A stretch of 64,000 bases of DNA from Halomonas campaniensis (GCF_014193375.1 NZ_JACHZF010000017.1:1-64000); one strand, 5' to 3'. Counted from the stretch's first letter, positions 1 through 8,349 are shown. Numbers and translations: made by a program. Notes: generated by a model not told the origin, from the sequence alone.

Positions 1-33
1 AGCTACCGGCTGAAGCAGAAGACGCTCAGCTGA
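1..33 (+). CDS. istB: C-terminal tip of a probable IS21 helper ATPase (IstB), partial
   Basis: Only ten codons and a TGA stop are present, because the gene enters from the left edge of the window. The assignment rests on the residues SYRLK just before the stop and on the IS21-like terminal repeats that follow directly. So short a stretch cannot establish the family alone. IstB-type proteins are AAA+ ATPases that assist the IstA transposase in target selection and strand transfer. Confidence 0.35.
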   Translation, partial: SYRLKQKTLS

Positions 34-93
34 CGATCACGGGTGGGTCAATTTTGTTGACCGCTGGTGGGTCAGTTCTGATGGCCATTGACA
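1..93 (+). mobile_element. Right end of an IS21-family insertion sequence (partial)
   Basis: The first 33 bases read as the last ten codons (SYRLKQKTLS) of a protein followed by TGA, which resembles the C-terminus of an IstB-type helper ATPase. After them come two direct copies of GGTGGGTCA (42-50 and 66-74). IS21-family elements typically carry such multiple terminal repeats between istB and the element tip. On the minus strand the tip would begin TGTCAATGGCCATC near base 93. The exact boundary is inferred from where similarity to an integrase appears to stop. The rest of the element lies outside the window. Confidence 0.5.
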
Positions 94-754
94 GCTTCGC
101 CAACATCGTATCAAGGTGGCCTTTCCAGCGGGCCGGGTTCTCTCCCTCGCGGTACTTCCTTGCGGTCGCCCAATCCAGAATGACCTCCATCCGCTGACGC
201 ACCCGGGTCGCGGTTTCGGTCTTGGTGGTCCAGATCGGTTCGAGGACGGCCAAAATGTGCGGCGTGTCGATGTCGCTGAGGCGGACTTCTCCCAGCTTGG
301 GGGAAGCGTATGTCTTGAGCGTGTTCTCCCACTGCTGGCGATGCTTTGCGTTCTTCCACTCGCTTTCTTTCGCCGCGATGTACTGGGTGGCGGCTTCCTC
401 GAAGGTGATTGATCGGGCCTGCTCAGCGGCCAGGGCGCTTCGCTGGGCCTTGCGGTGTTCAACCGGATCGATGCCTTGGGTAAGTTGGTCGCGTATCTCT
501 CGGGCCTTCTCTCGGGCCAGCTTCAGCGTCACCGTCGGATACCCGCCCAAGCCGACCTCACGGCGCTTCTGCTTGCTTCCAGGTGGCCCTGGGACGGTGT
601 ATCGCAGCAGCCATGACTTGCCGCCCGCCGGGGTGACTTGGAGACTGAGGCCGGAGACGCCCCCGACCGGATAGCTCACGGGGAGGCGCTGGCCGGGCTT
701 CGGCCCCAGTCGCTTCACCGCAAGGTCTGTGAGTTCCTTCGCTACTCGTGGCAT
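26..754 (-). pseudogene. Truncated P4-type tyrosine integrase (DUF4102 family), cut by the IS21 end
   Basis: The readable product has 242 residues against about 400 for intact P4-like integrases. The N-terminal DUF4102 arm-binding domain (about residues 1-90, including the PGGKSWLLRY-like stretch) and the core-binding SAM-like domain (about 100-200, ITFEEAATQYIAAKESEWKN) are present. The C-terminal catalytic domain with its R...HxxR...Y residues is absent. Integrase-like sequence runs to about HLDTMLAK near base 94; the last 20 or so codons are encoded by the insertion-sequence end. The start ATG is at 752-754. Such integrases insert elements at tRNA 3' ends, which fits the tRNA-Ser-like remnant about 140 bases upstream of the gene. 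It should be inactive as a recombinase. Confidence 0.8.
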
Positions 755-890
755 GATATACCCGCCTTCTTACCCGCCTAAAATTTTACTATCTTAGACG
801 ATCTCGTAAGACGACGCTAGACGGTAGATGCCAGCAAGGTATTGATGTTACTTGGCTTTCCGCTACGTTCCGCGATGGAATAAGACGCTA

Positions 891-915
891 ACACCGGGGA
901 CTCCCCCTCCGCCAC
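891..915 (+). other. Probable tRNA-Ser 3'-end fragment, candidate attachment-site remnant
   Basis: The sequence here ends in CCCCCTCCGCCA, as many bacterial serine tRNAs do (T-arm 3' strand plus acceptor), and is followed within 15 bases by a strong terminator. No anticodon arm, D arm or 5' acceptor strand exists upstream, so this is not a functional tRNA. P4-type integrases recombine at tRNA 3' ends and leave a copy of the end at the far border of the element. The neighbouring truncated integrase supports this reading. The block is short, so the tRNA identity is an inference. Confidence 0.45.
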
Positions 916-927
916 GAATATCGAAGA

Positions 928-955
928 AGCCGCTGATTTCAGCGGCTTTTTCTTT
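928..955 (+). terminator. Rho-independent terminator behind the tRNA-like remnant
   Basis: A perfect 8-bp stem, AGCCGCTG paired with CAGCGGCT around an ATTT loop, is followed by TTTTTCTTT. It points rightward, as expected for the terminator of the original tRNA gene. Confidence 0.75.
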
Positions 956-964
956 GCCTGGAAA

Positions 965-1032
965 ATGGCAGTCCCCCAACTGGTCCCCCAAATGATTTTG
1001 CACTGGGGAGCGTTTCATCCAGTCCCCCCATA
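965..1032. repeat. Short GTCCCCC repeats next to the attachment remnant
   Basis: AGTCCCCC occurs at 970-977 and 1021-1028, and GGTCCCCC at 982-989. Clusters of short repeats close to an attachment site can serve as integrase arm-binding sites. That role is only an inference here. No gene is visible between 755 and 1466. Confidence 0.3.
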
Positions 1033-1050
1033 GCCACTGATTATCCTCAC

Positions 1051-1099
1051 GTCCCACGTCCCACGTCCCACGTCCCACGTCCCACGTCCCACGTCCCAC
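1051..1099. repeat. Perfect tandem heptamer array (GTCCCAC)7
   Basis: Seven uninterrupted copies of the 7-mer GTCCCAC run from 1051 to 1099. Both sides are flanked by the variant CCTCAC (1045-1050, and within GTCCTCACGTC just after the array). The array lies outside any gene. The minus-strand reading frame through it only repeats the motif as protein and is not credible as a gene. From 1110 to 1391 I see no gene, apart from a short doubled CTGGCCTCCTT at about 1171-1192. Confidence 0.9.
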
Positions 1100-1391
1100 G
1101 TCCTCACGTCGCAGACGGCAATCCGCTCGGCCAGGGTGGGGCGCGCCTGTTGTTCAGTCGAGCTACTATCTGGCCTCCTTCTGGCCTCCTTATCGATCTG
1201 CAGGAACTGGCGTGCACGGCGCCAACGGCTGTCTATGCAGCCCGAACACGCCCGCTCTCCAAGCCAACCCGGATAGAAGCCTGGCCAGCATCCCCCGCCT
1301 GGCTTTGCTGAGGGTCACCTCGTTAAGTGCAATACCTGAACGGGGTGTCCACTGCTGCCGGGCAAGATCAGTAAACGCGGTGGGTTGACGG

Positions 1392-1413
1392 AAAAAACCC
1401 CGCCGAAGCGGGG
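1392..1413 (-). terminator. Rho-independent terminator of the leftward iol operon
   Basis: Read on the minus strand, the stem CCCCGC/GCGGGG around a TTCG tetraloop is followed by six T residues. It lies about 55 bases beyond the iolB stop codon and ends the rpiR-iolG-iolB transcript. Confidence 0.8.
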
Positions 1414-1466
1414 CGAAGAGACGTCAGGTCGGAGAGACTGAGGCTGACGTTGCGGGTGTCACCCGC

Positions 1467-2270
1467 TCACTGCTTGGCGATCCATTCGTGGGCCGGGTCG
1501 TTCTGAAACTTCCAGGCACGCTTGGGGCCGGCCATCACATTGAGGTAGTAGAGGTCGTAGCCGTGGGCGGCACCCACTGGATGGTAGCCGCGGGGTACCA
1601 TCACGCAGCAGCCGTTCTCCACCGCCATGGTCTCGTCCAGGGAACGGTCATCGGTGTAGACCCGCTGGAAGGCGAAACCCTGGGAAGGGTTCATGCGGTG
1701 GTAGTAGGTCTCCTCGAGGATCGACTCCTCGGGCAGGTTGTCCACGTCGTGCTTGTGAGGCGGGTAGCTGGACCAGTTGCCGGCCGGAGTGTAGACCTCC
1801 ACCACCAAGAGGCTGTCCGCCGGCTCGGTCTCCGGGAGGATGTCCTGGATGTGGCGGGTATTGGTGCCACTGCCGCGGGTGCTGCGCTTGACCTGGTCCG
1901 GGGTGATCAGGCGTGGCGCATGATTGCCGTGGCCGGGAGCGCTGCACACCGCCAGTTCCATGTCGGTAGTGGCCTCGACGCTGTAGGTCACGCCATTCGG
2001 CAGATAGACGGCATAGGGCGGGATCTTCTCGAAGATGTCCTGGCGCTCACCGATGTCTTCCCAGCGGTGAGCGCCGCTGGTCACGGTGGCGCGACCGGTG
2101 AGCAGTACCAGGCAGTGCTCGCGACCCTCGGTGTTGTCCTCGAGGCGCTGTCCCTTCGCCAGCTTATGGACGCGGAAGCCGACATGCTCCCAGCCTGCGG
2201 ACTCGGGGGTGACTTCCAGTACCTTGCCTTGGGCATCGGGTTCGTGGGGTCGAACCAGTAGTGAGGTCAT
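1467..2270 (-). CDS. iolB: 5-deoxy-glucuronate isomerase IolB
   Basis: IolB isomerises 5-deoxy-D-glucuronate, the ring-opened product of IolD, to 2-deoxy-5-keto-D-gluconate, the substrate of the IolC kinase. The 267-residue length is normal for the family, which has a double cupin fold. Probable metal ligands are visible as PPHKHD (H172, H174), a glutamate in LEETYYH (about 187) and H230 in VPRGYHPV. The gene lies 17 bases downstream of iolG on the same strand and is the last gene before the terminator. It complements the rightward iol operon, which has no other IolB. The assignment follows from whole-length family resemblance and context. Confidence 0.93.
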   Translation of the reverse strand: MTSLLVRPHEPDAQGKVLEVTPESAGWEHVGFRVHKLAKGQRLEDNTEGREHCLVLLTGRATVTSGAHRWEDIGERQDIFEKIPPYAVYLPNGVTYSVEATTDMELAVCSAPGHGNHAPRLITPDQVKRSTRGSGTNTRHIQDILPETEPADSLLVVEVYTPAGNWSSYPPHKHDVDNLPEESILEETYYHRMNPSQGFAFQRVYTDDRSLDETMAVENGCCVMVPRGYHPVGAAHGYDLYYLNVMAGPKRAWKFQNDPAHEWIAKQ

Positions 2271-2287
2271 GGGGTCTCCTGTGGCGT

Positions 2288-3283
2288 TCAGTGAATGTGG
2301 TCAAGGGAGATGCGGCGGCCTTCCTTAAGCGAGCGCTCGGCGGCCTCGGCCAGGCGAAGAGCCTCCAGGCCGTCACTGGCGCCCGCCAACGGAGCTCGCT
2401 GTGCCTGCCAGGCCTCGACGAAGTCACCTATCTCTCGGCTATAGGCCTCAGCGTAGCGTTCCAGGAAGAACCACTTGGGCTTTTCCTCCACCTGGCCCGG
2501 CTCGCCGGTGAAGCGCAGGCGAGTCTCGCTCTCGTTCTGGGCCTGCAGCATGCCCTTGCTGCCGAAGGCCTCGATGCGCTGATCGTAGCCGTAGCAGGCC
2601 CGGCGGGAGTTGCCGATATGGCAAAGCCGGCCGCTGGCGGTAGTGAGGATCACCATAGCGGTGTCCACGTCGCCGGCCTTGCCGATGGCGGGATCGATCA
2701 GGCAGCTGCCTGCGGCCTGGACATGGGTGATCGGCTCGTCAAGCAGCCAGCGGGCCATATCGAAGTCGTGGATCGTCATGTCGCGGAACAGGCCTCCGGA
2801 TGCGCCGACATACTCCGCCGGGGGCGGTGTCGGGTCACGGCTGATGATGGTCAACGTCTCGAGATCGCCGATGCGGCCTTCCACCAGAGCCTGTTTTAGG
2901 GCGGCGAACTGGGGGTCGTGGCGGCGGTTGAAACCCAGTGCACAGGTCACCGGGTGGGCAGCCAGCACCTGGAGGGCGTCGCGGGTGCGCGCCAGGTCCA
3001 GGGCGATGGGCTTCTCGCAAAGGATCGCTTTGCCTGCTCGAGCGGCTTGTTCCAGGTAGTCGGCGTGCGTCGGGGTGCTGGAGGCGATCAGTACGGCGTC
3101 TATGGTGTCATCCGCGAAGATGGCCTCGGCACTCAGGGCCTGGCTGCCATATTGGGTGGCCAGTGCTTCGGCGGCCGAAGCGTGGTAGTCGGTGATGGCG
3201 GCCAAGCTCGCTTCAGGGTGGCTGGCGATGGCCTGGGCATGCACCTGGCCGATGCGTCCGGCGCCGATTAGGGCGATTTTCAT
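2288..3283 (-). CDS. iolG: myo-inositol 2-dehydrogenase IolG
   Basis: This is the NAD-dependent first step of inositol breakdown, oxidising myo-inositol to 2-keto-myo-inositol (scyllo-inosose). The 331-residue protein has an N-terminal Rossmann fold with GAGRIG at 7-12 and the family CEKP motif with the catalytic lysine at K91. It also carries RDMTIHDFDMAR, in which D168 and H172 match the catalytic Asp and His of characterised inositol dehydrogenases. It is the middle gene of the leftward operon, 33 bases after the regulator and 17 before iolB. A second, more divergent Gfo/Idh/MocA gene ends the rightward operon, so this one is the better candidate for the main myo-inositol activity. Confidence 0.9.
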   Translation of the reverse strand: MKIALIGAGRIGQVHAQAIASHPEASLAAITDYHASAAEALATQYGSQALSAEAIFADDTIDAVLIASSTPTHADYLEQAARAGKAILCEKPIALDLARTRDALQVLAAHPVTCALGFNRRHDPQFAALKQALVEGRIGDLETLTIISRDPTPPPAEYVGASGGLFRDMTIHDFDMARWLLDEPITHVQAAGSCLIDPAIGKAGDVDTAMVILTTASGRLCHIGNSRRACYGYDQRIEAFGSKGMLQAQNESETRLRFTGEPGQVEEKPKWFFLERYAEAYSREIGDFVEAWQAQRAPLAGASDGLEALRLAEAAERSLKEGRRISLDHIH

Positions 3284-3316
3284 GTGAACTCCTCTTGTTT
3301 GTTGTTGGTGAAGGCG

Positions 3317-4180
3317 TCAGCCGTGCTCCGTATCCGGATCTTGCGCCTTGCGGTCTTTTGCCTTGTCCTGGCGCACGCCCAGTGCAATGGCCAGGGTCTG
3401 GGCAAGGCACAGCGAGGCGGTAAGCCCTCGGAAGCTTTTGACTTCGGCTTCATGAACGACGAGCACCACATCGGCCAGCCGGGCGAGCGGGCTCAGGCTG
3501 GAGTCAGTGATCACCACCAGGGGTAGCTCGCGCTGCCTGGCGGCCTCAGCCACCTGGCGACTCTCCTCGGCATAGGGGGAGAAACTGACAACCAACAGCG
3601 CATCGTCGTCGCTGATAGCCCGCACTTGCTCGCCATACATCCCCCCCAGGCCGTTGACCAGGAAGGCGCGTTTGTCGATGTGGTGCAGCGCATAGGTCAT
3701 GTAGCTTGCCACCACGAAACTGCGCCGGGCGCCCATCACGTGCACTGCCTGGGACCGCTCGAAGATATCCAGTGCCTGCTCCAGATGGCGCGGGTCGATG
3801 CGGCCCGGCAGCTGCTCGAGTACCTCACGATTGGCATCGGCGAACTCCCACAGCAGCTGAGTGCTGTCGGGGGTTTCGCCGGTGGCGCTACGCACGGCGC
3901 GAATCCGTTCGGTGTAGTTGGGCAGCTCGTCCACCAGCCGAGAGCGGAACAGCTGCTGCATCTCCGAGAAGCCCTTGAAGCCGAAGCTGTTGGCAAAGCG
4001 GATCAGGGTAGAGGGTGTCACCCCGGCCTGCTCGGCCAGCTTGGCCACGGTGGCGAAGGCGACCTCCTGAGGGTGATCGAGCATGAACCTGGCGGTCTGC
4101 TGCAGACGTCGACTCAGTGACGGGTACTCCGCCGCGATGAGCCTTTCAAGCTCGTTGAAGTCCTGGGGCGTCGTGTTCAT
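3317..4180 (-). CDS. MurR/RpiR-family regulator of inositol catabolism (IolR-like)
   Basis: The 287-residue protein has an RpiR-type N-terminal helix-turn-helix domain (about 1-77; VAKLAEQAGVTPSTLIRFAN) and a C-terminal SIS sugar-phosphate-binding domain (about 120-270). It heads the leftward operon with iolG and iolB and diverges from the uptake and catabolic operon, the usual arrangement for a local repressor. In alphaproteobacterial relatives, IolR of this family represses iol genes and is released by a phosphorylated pathway intermediate. The divergent promoter region holds matching GGAA-N6-TTCC sites. Calling it IolR is an inference from family, position and sites. Confidence 0.85.
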   Translation of the reverse strand: MNTTPQDFNELERLIAAEYPSLSRRLQQTARFMLDHPQEVAFATVAKLAEQAGVTPSTLIRFANSFGFKGFSEMQQLFRSRLVDELPNYTERIRAVRSATGETPDSTQLLWEFADANREVLEQLPGRIDPRHLEQALDIFERSQAVHVMGARRSFVVASYMTYALHHIDKRAFLVNGLGGMYGEQVRAISDDDALLVVSFSPYAEESRQVAEAARQRELPLVVITDSSLSPLARLADVVLVVHEAEVKSFRGLTASLCLAQTLAIALGVRQDKAKDRKAQDPDTEHG

Positions 4181-4255
4181 CTGTCGTTCTTCCCTGTCAT
4201 CGCCATGCTTGGCGTTGACTCTGGATCGAGTACGTGGAGGCAGTCTAGTCCGTTT

Positions 4256-4269
4256 GGAATAAAAATTCC
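4256..4269. promoter_or_regulatory. Perfect IolR-type operator GGAA-N6-TTCC
   Basis: GGAA TAAAAA TTCC, embedded in the larger palindrome TGGAAT-AAAA-ATTCCA, lies 76 bases upstream of the regulator start. It matches the GGAA-N6-TTCC motif reported for IolR in Sinorhizobium. The position suits both repression of iol transcription and autoregulation. Confidence 0.65.
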
Positions 4270-4315
4270 ATCAATACCAAAGTATAGAACATACGGTTTG
4301 ATTTTTAGGGTGTAT

Positions 4316-4329
4316 GGAATCTATATTTC
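4316..4329. promoter_or_regulatory. Second, imperfect IolR-type half-matched operator
   Basis: GGAA TCTATA TTTC has the same N6 spacing as the upstream perfect site, with one mismatch in the right arm. It lies exactly 60 bases from the first site and 61 bases before the binding-protein start. The pair could allow cooperative binding or looping across the divergent promoters. Confidence 0.45.
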
Positions 4330-4389
4330 ATTCGTCGCTGCGCTTCATGCAATCAGCACCACACAATGACAACCAAAGAGGACATCGCC

Positions 4390-5328
4390 ATGGCTCGTCT
4401 ATCTCAATGGCTACTCGCTTCCACGGCCGCCGCCGCCATGATGGCCGGATCCGCCCAGGCTCAAGAGCCCAACCGCTTCATTATGGTGACCCACGGCGTT
4501 CCCTCCGACCCTTTCTGGTCAGTGGTCAAGAATGGCGCCGATGAGGCCGCAGAGCAGGTGGGGGCGCGCCTGGAGTATCGTGCTCCCTCCACCTTCGACA
4601 TGGCTCGCATGCAGCAGTTGGTGGATGCGGCCATCGCGTCCAGCCCCGATGGGCTGATCCTCTCTTTTACCGATGAAGATGCCCTGGGCAGCGTTGTGCA
4701 ACGTGCGACCGACAATGGCATCCCGGTCATCACCATCAACTCCGGTGGGGATGTTTCCGGTAATTACGGGGCCCGCCTGCATATCGGCCAAAGTGAATAC
4801 GAAGCAGGGAGGCTCGCCGCTGAGCGTATGCAGGAGATGGGTGTCGAGAAGGGGGTATGCATTAACCACGAGCAGGGCAACCAGGGGCTCGACCAGCGCT
4901 GTGATGGCTTCGTCGATGGCTTCGACGGCAACGCCAGTCAGCTGGCAACGACATATGATCCGACGGGCATCCGTAGCGCCCTCATCGCTTATCTGAACCA
5001 GAACAGCGATGTTCGAGGCGTCCTTGCCCTGGGCGCGTTGTCTGCCGATCCGGTGGTGCGGGCCATTCGCGATCAGGGTGCTCTCGACATGTTCACTATC
5101 GGCACCTTCGACCTCTCCCCGAGCATTTTGCAGGCCGTCGAGGCGGGGGAGTTGGACTTCGCCATCGACCAGCAACAGTACCTGCAGGGCTATCTGCCGG
5201 TGATGTTCCTCGATCAGTACGCTCGCCATGGCCTGCTCCCGGCGGGAGATGTGGCGACGGGCCCTGGGTTCGTGACCCAAGACAATGCCGCCCAGGTCAT
5301 CGAGTTGAGCAAACAAGGCATCCGCTGA
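4390..5328 (+). CDS. Sugar (inositol) ABC transporter periplasmic binding protein
   Basis: The protein is a type-1 periplasmic sugar-binding protein of the ribose/inositol class (Peripla_BP_4), about 312 residues from the chosen start. I chose ATG 4390 because AAAGAGG lies just upstream and the product then begins with a signal peptide (MARLSQWLLASTAAAAMMAG, cleavage near AQA-QEP). An ATG eight codons upstream is possible but worse placed. The mature part begins NRFIMVTHGVPSDPFWSVV, typical of the family's first strand and ligand loop. It is the first gene of the rightward iol operon, so myo-inositol or another inositol is the likely ligand; binding was inferred from context only. Confidence 0.88.
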   Translation: MARLSQWLLASTAAAAMMAGSAQAQEPNRFIMVTHGVPSDPFWSVVKNGADEAAEQVGARLEYRAPSTFDMARMQQLVDAAIASSPDGLILSFTDEDALGSVVQRATDNGIPVITINSGGDVSGNYGARLHIGQSEYEAGRLAAERMQEMGVEKGVCINHEQGNQGLDQRCDGFVDGFDGNASQLATTYDPTGIRSALIAYLNQNSDVRGVLALGALSADPVVRAIRDQGALDMFTIGTFDLSPSILQAVEAGELDFAIDQQQYLQGYLPVMFLDQYARHGLLPAGDVATGPGFVTQDNAAQVIELSKQGIR

Positions 5329-5346
5329 TCGTCTGCCTATAACAAT

Positions 5347-5365
5347 GGCCCGGCATCGCCGGGCC
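5347..5365 (+). promoter_or_regulatory. Intercistronic hairpin between binding protein and permease
   Basis: GGCCCGGC and GCCGGGCC form a perfect 8-bp stem around ATC, with no T run. Hairpins at this place in ABC operons often protect the upstream message, so that binding protein outnumbers permease. That function is inferred. Confidence 0.55.
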
Positions 5366-5378
5366 CTGGAGCCGCATT

Positions 5379-6506
5379 ATGAAGCCTAATCAAGAACCCA
5401 CCCCAGCTGCTGCACCGGAGGCTCAGGACGAGCGCTTGCAGGCGATACCACTTTGGAAGAAGGCCCTCAGCCGGCCAGAGCTTGGGGCCTTGGCCGGCGC
5501 TGTGCTGGTCCTCTCCTTCTTTATCGTCGCCGCCAGTGGCACCGGTATGTTCTCGCCGGCGGGTATCATCAACGTCCTCCAGGTGGCCGCCCAGCTGGGC
5601 ATCATTGCTACCGCTGCGGCATTGCTGATGATCGGCGGCGAGTTCGACCTCTCCATTGGTTCCATGATCGGCCTGGCCGGCATCCTGATCGCCATCCCGG
5701 CGGTGGAGTACGGCTGGCCGCTGTGGGCCGCCATCCTGTTGGCCTTCTCCTGTGCAGCCTTGGTGGGTTGGATCAATGGCAATCTGGTTAACAAGACGGG
5801 CTTGCCCTCCTTTATCGTCACCCTGGGATTCCTGTTCATCCTGCGCGGCCTGGCCATTGGAATCAGCCGCCTGCTGACCGGGCGTACACAGGTTGGCGGC
5901 GTACATGAGCATGTCCCTGGTGACTGGTTCGCGGCCCTGTTCTCCGGCGAGGTGGCCACGGGGCTGTTCGCCTGGATGGCGTCGCAGGGTTGGATTGCCA
6001 CCAACTTTGCCGGTAATCCGGTGGTGACTGGCATCCCGGTCTCTATTGTCTGGTGGCTCGGCCTCACGGCTGTGGCGACCTGGGTTCTGCTCTGCACCCC
6101 CTACGGCAACTGGATTTTCGCCAGTGGTGGCGACAAGAATGCTGCCCGCAACTCCGGCGTCCCGGTCCACCGGGTCAAGATCTCGCTGTTCATCTTCACT
6201 GCCTTCTCCGCAACCATCTTTGCCTGCATCCAGGTGATGGATACCGGCTCGGCGGACACCATCCGCGGCCTGCTCAAGGAGCTGGAAGCGATTATTGCGG
6301 TGGTCATCGGGGGGGCACTGCTCACCGGGGGCTATGGCTCCGCTATCGGTGCAGCGCTCGGTGCCCTGATCTTCGGCATGGTACAGATGGGCATCTTCTA
6401 TACCGGCGTCAACACTGACTGGTTCCAGGTCTTCCTCGGCGTAATGCTTCTGGTTGCCGTGCTCTTCAACAATTTCATGCGCAAGAAGGCGATGGAGGCC
6501 AAGTGA
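5379..6506 (+). CDS. Sugar (inositol) ABC transporter permease
   Basis: A 375-residue inner-membrane permease of the RbsC/BPD_transp_2 family with about ten hydrophobic segments. The family signature [14 protein letters not shown] falls near residue 86, and [20 protein letters not shown] is the typical cytoplasmic loop and helix near 140-160. The N-terminal 25 residues are polar and cytosolic. It sits between the binding protein and the ATPase gene, whose ATG lies 2 bases after this stop. It forms the membrane channel of the inositol importer. Confidence 0.9.
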   Translation: MKPNQEPTPAAAPEAQDERLQAIPLWKKALSRPELGALAGAVLVLSFFIVAASGTGMFSPAGIINVLQVAAQLGIIATAAALLMIGGEFDLSIGSMIGLAGILIAIPAVEYGWPLWAAILLAFSCAALVGWINGNLVNKTGLPSFIVTLGFLFILRGLAIGISRLLTGRTQVGGVHEHVPGDWFAALFSGEVATGLFAWMASQGWIATNFAGNPVVTGIPVSIVWWLGLTAVATWVLLCTPYGNWIFASGGDKNAARNSGVPVHRVKISLFIFTAFSATIFACIQVMDTGSADTIRGLLKELEAIIAVVIGGALLTGGYGSAIGAALGALIFGMVQMGIFYTGVNTDWFQVFLGVMLLVAVLFNNFMRKKAMEAK

Positions 6507-6507
6507 T

Positions 6508-7368
6508 ATGAGCGAACGTACTCCCATGATCGAGATGCGTAGCGTCAGCAAGCACTTCGGCAGCGTCATCGCCCTTAGCGACATCTCGATGAAAGTGTGT
6601 TCCGGCGAGGTCATGTGCCTGCTGGGTGACAACGGTGCCGGCAAGTCGACCCTGATCAAGACCCTGTCGGGTGTGCATAGTCCGTCCCAAGGCGAGATGT
6701 ACCTTGATGGCAAGCCCGTCCACTTCAAGTCCCCTGCCTATGCACTGGACGCCGGTATCGCCACTGTGTTTCAGGATCTGGCGATGATACCGCTGATGTC
6801 CATTACCCGTAACTTCTTCATGGGTCGTGAGCCCACCGTGGGCTGGGGCCCCTTCAAGCGTATCGACTGGAAGTATGCCGATCGGGTTGCCAAGGAAGAG
6901 ATGGCCAAGATCGGTATCGATGTGCGCGACCCCAGCCAGGCGGTGGGCACCCTTTCGGGTGGCGAGCGCCAGTGCGTGGCCATCGCCCGTGCGGTCTATT
7001 TCGGTGCCAAGGTGTTGATTCTGGATGAGCCCACCTCGGCGCTAGGCGTCAAGCAGGCTTCGGTGGTGCTGCGCTATATCGCCAAGGCGAAGGCCGACGG
7101 CCTGGCAGTTATCTTCATTACTCACAACGTCCATCACGCCTACCCAGTGGCCGATGCCTTCACCCTGCTGTCGCGTGGCGGGAGTCTCGGTACCTTCCGC
7201 AAGGCAGACATCACCCGTGAAGAGGTGCTGAACATGATGGCCGGTGGCGCTGAGCTGGAGAGTCTCGACGCCGAGCTGGCCGAGTTCCAGCGCAGCGACA
7301 CGGAGAGGAAGGCCAGCCGTGAAAGCGCCGTGTCTCGGAAGGAAACATCGAGCGCCTCGGGCAAATGA
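6508..7368 (+). CDS. Sugar (inositol) ABC transporter ATP-binding protein, single domain
   Basis: This ATPase powers the adjacent importer. It shows Walker [10 protein letters not shown], the ABC signature LSGGERQ, Walker [12 protein letters not shown] and the H-loop [13 protein letters not shown]. The protein has about 286 residues and one nucleotide-binding domain, unlike RbsA or XylG, which carry two fused domains; two copies presumably assemble per transporter. The chosen ATG at 6508 begins [18 protein letters not shown]; an in-frame upstream extension would overlap the permease. The polar, Ser/Lys-rich C-terminal tail of about 25 residues is of unknown role. Confidence 0.9.
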   Translation: MSERTPMIEMRSVSKHFGSVIALSDISMKVCSGEVMCLLGDNGAGKSTLIKTLSGVHSPSQGEMYLDGKPVHFKSPAYALDAGIATVFQDLAMIPLMSITRNFFMGREPTVGWGPFKRIDWKYADRVAKEEMAKIGIDVRDPSQAVGTLSGGERQCVAIARAVYFGAKVLILDEPTSALGVKQASVVLRYIAKAKADGLAVIFITHNVHHAYPVADAFTLLSRGGSLGTFRKADITREEVLNMMAGGAELESLDAELAEFQRSDTERKASRESAVSRKETSSASGK

Positions 7369-7462
7369 TTTAAGCAAACGTGGCGCCTCATACCAGCGGG
7401 CGAGAAAGACCGAGCCCGGTTTGCGCAGGCGGATGACGAAACCCTTTCACGGAGTTCTGGCA

Positions 7463-8260
7463 ATGAATCAACGATCAGGGTCTTCCCCCTTCACCCTGGC
7501 GGTCTGCGCCGAGATGGTTTTCCGCGACCTGCCGATCATCGAGCGGGTCAGGCGGATCGATGCCCTGGGCTTCCAGGTGGAGATCTGGGACTGGACGAAG
7601 CATGACATCCGGGCCCTGGCAGACACCGGTGCGACCTTTTCCTCCATGACCGGGTACATCGACGGCACCCTGGCCGACCCGGAGGGCGCCGAACGGCTGG
7701 TTGAGACGGCGCGGGAATCGATTGCCGTGGCCACGTCGCTCGGGATTCCGCGGCTCAACCTGCATGGCACGGGTCTGGATGGGCAGGGACTTCCGGTGAA
7801 GCCGGGAGCCGAGATGACCGGGCCCATGTGGATTCAGGCGGCGGACACCCTGAGGCGTCTGGCCGATCTAGGGCAGCAGCATGGGGTCACCTTCGTGCTC
7901 GAGAATCTGAATGCCGCCGTCGACCACCCTAGGGTGCCCTTCGCACGTGCCGAGGACGTGCTGGCGCTGGTGGCCAGTGTGGATCGTCCGGAGGTGCGCA
8001 TCATGCTCGACCTCTACCACGCCCAGATCGGCGAGGGAAACCTGGTCGAGCTGGTACGACGCTGCGCGCCGTATATCGGCGAGGTCCAGGTGGCTGATGT
8101 TCCCGGCCGTTGCGAACCCGGCACTGGCGAGATTCATTACCCGGCCATCGCTCGAGCGCTTGTCGAGATCGGCTATAGCGGCACCGTTGGCCTGGAGGCC
8201 TGGGCTTCAGGTGATGGCGAGCTGGCCCTGCAGCGCTTCAGAGACGCCTTTACCCTTTGA
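7463..8260 (+). CDS. Hydroxypyruvate isomerase (Hyi)-family TIM-barrel protein
   Basis: A 265-residue xylose-isomerase-like TIM barrel. The C-terminal stretch GEVQVADVPGRCEPGTGEI is close to the signature of hydroxypyruvate isomerase Hyi (QIADNP..GEPGTGEI). Probable metal ligands sit in FVLENLN, IMLDLYHAQ and the final VGLEAW. ATG 7463 was chosen because earlier in-frame codons overlap the upstream gene and lack similarity. Inside an iol operon the likely role is isomerising an inosose or related keto sugar, as IolI does, but the sequence looks more like Hyi than IolI. The substrate is therefore unresolved. Confidence 0.75.
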   Translation: MNQRSGSSPFTLAVCAEMVFRDLPIIERVRRIDALGFQVEIWDWTKHDIRALADTGATFSSMTGYIDGTLADPEGAERLVETARESIAVATSLGIPRLNLHGTGLDGQGLPVKPGAEMTGPMWIQAADTLRRLADLGQQHGVTFVLENLNAAVDHPRVPFARAEDVLALVASVDRPEVRIMLDLYHAQIGEGNLVELVRRCAPYIGEVQVADVPGRCEPGTGEIHYPAIARALVEIGYSGTVGLEAWASGDGELALQRFRDAFTL

Positions 8261-8349
8261 ATGACTTGCGTCGTGGTTCCCACATGGAGGTCAGCCAGGC
8301 TGCTGGCCACCGATCAGGTGCAATACGACATGCGACGCGGAGAGAGACT

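Noticed and set aside
863-1099. Minus-strand 78-codon reading frame through the heptamer array
   Set aside because: Its protein is only the repeat translated (GRGTWDV units) plus the tRNA remnant and terminator region; no ribosome-binding site or family resemblance.
5337-6728. Antisense frame opposite the inositol permease
   Set aside because: Charged, repetitive composition with no family motifs; the sense frame is an unmistakable permease.
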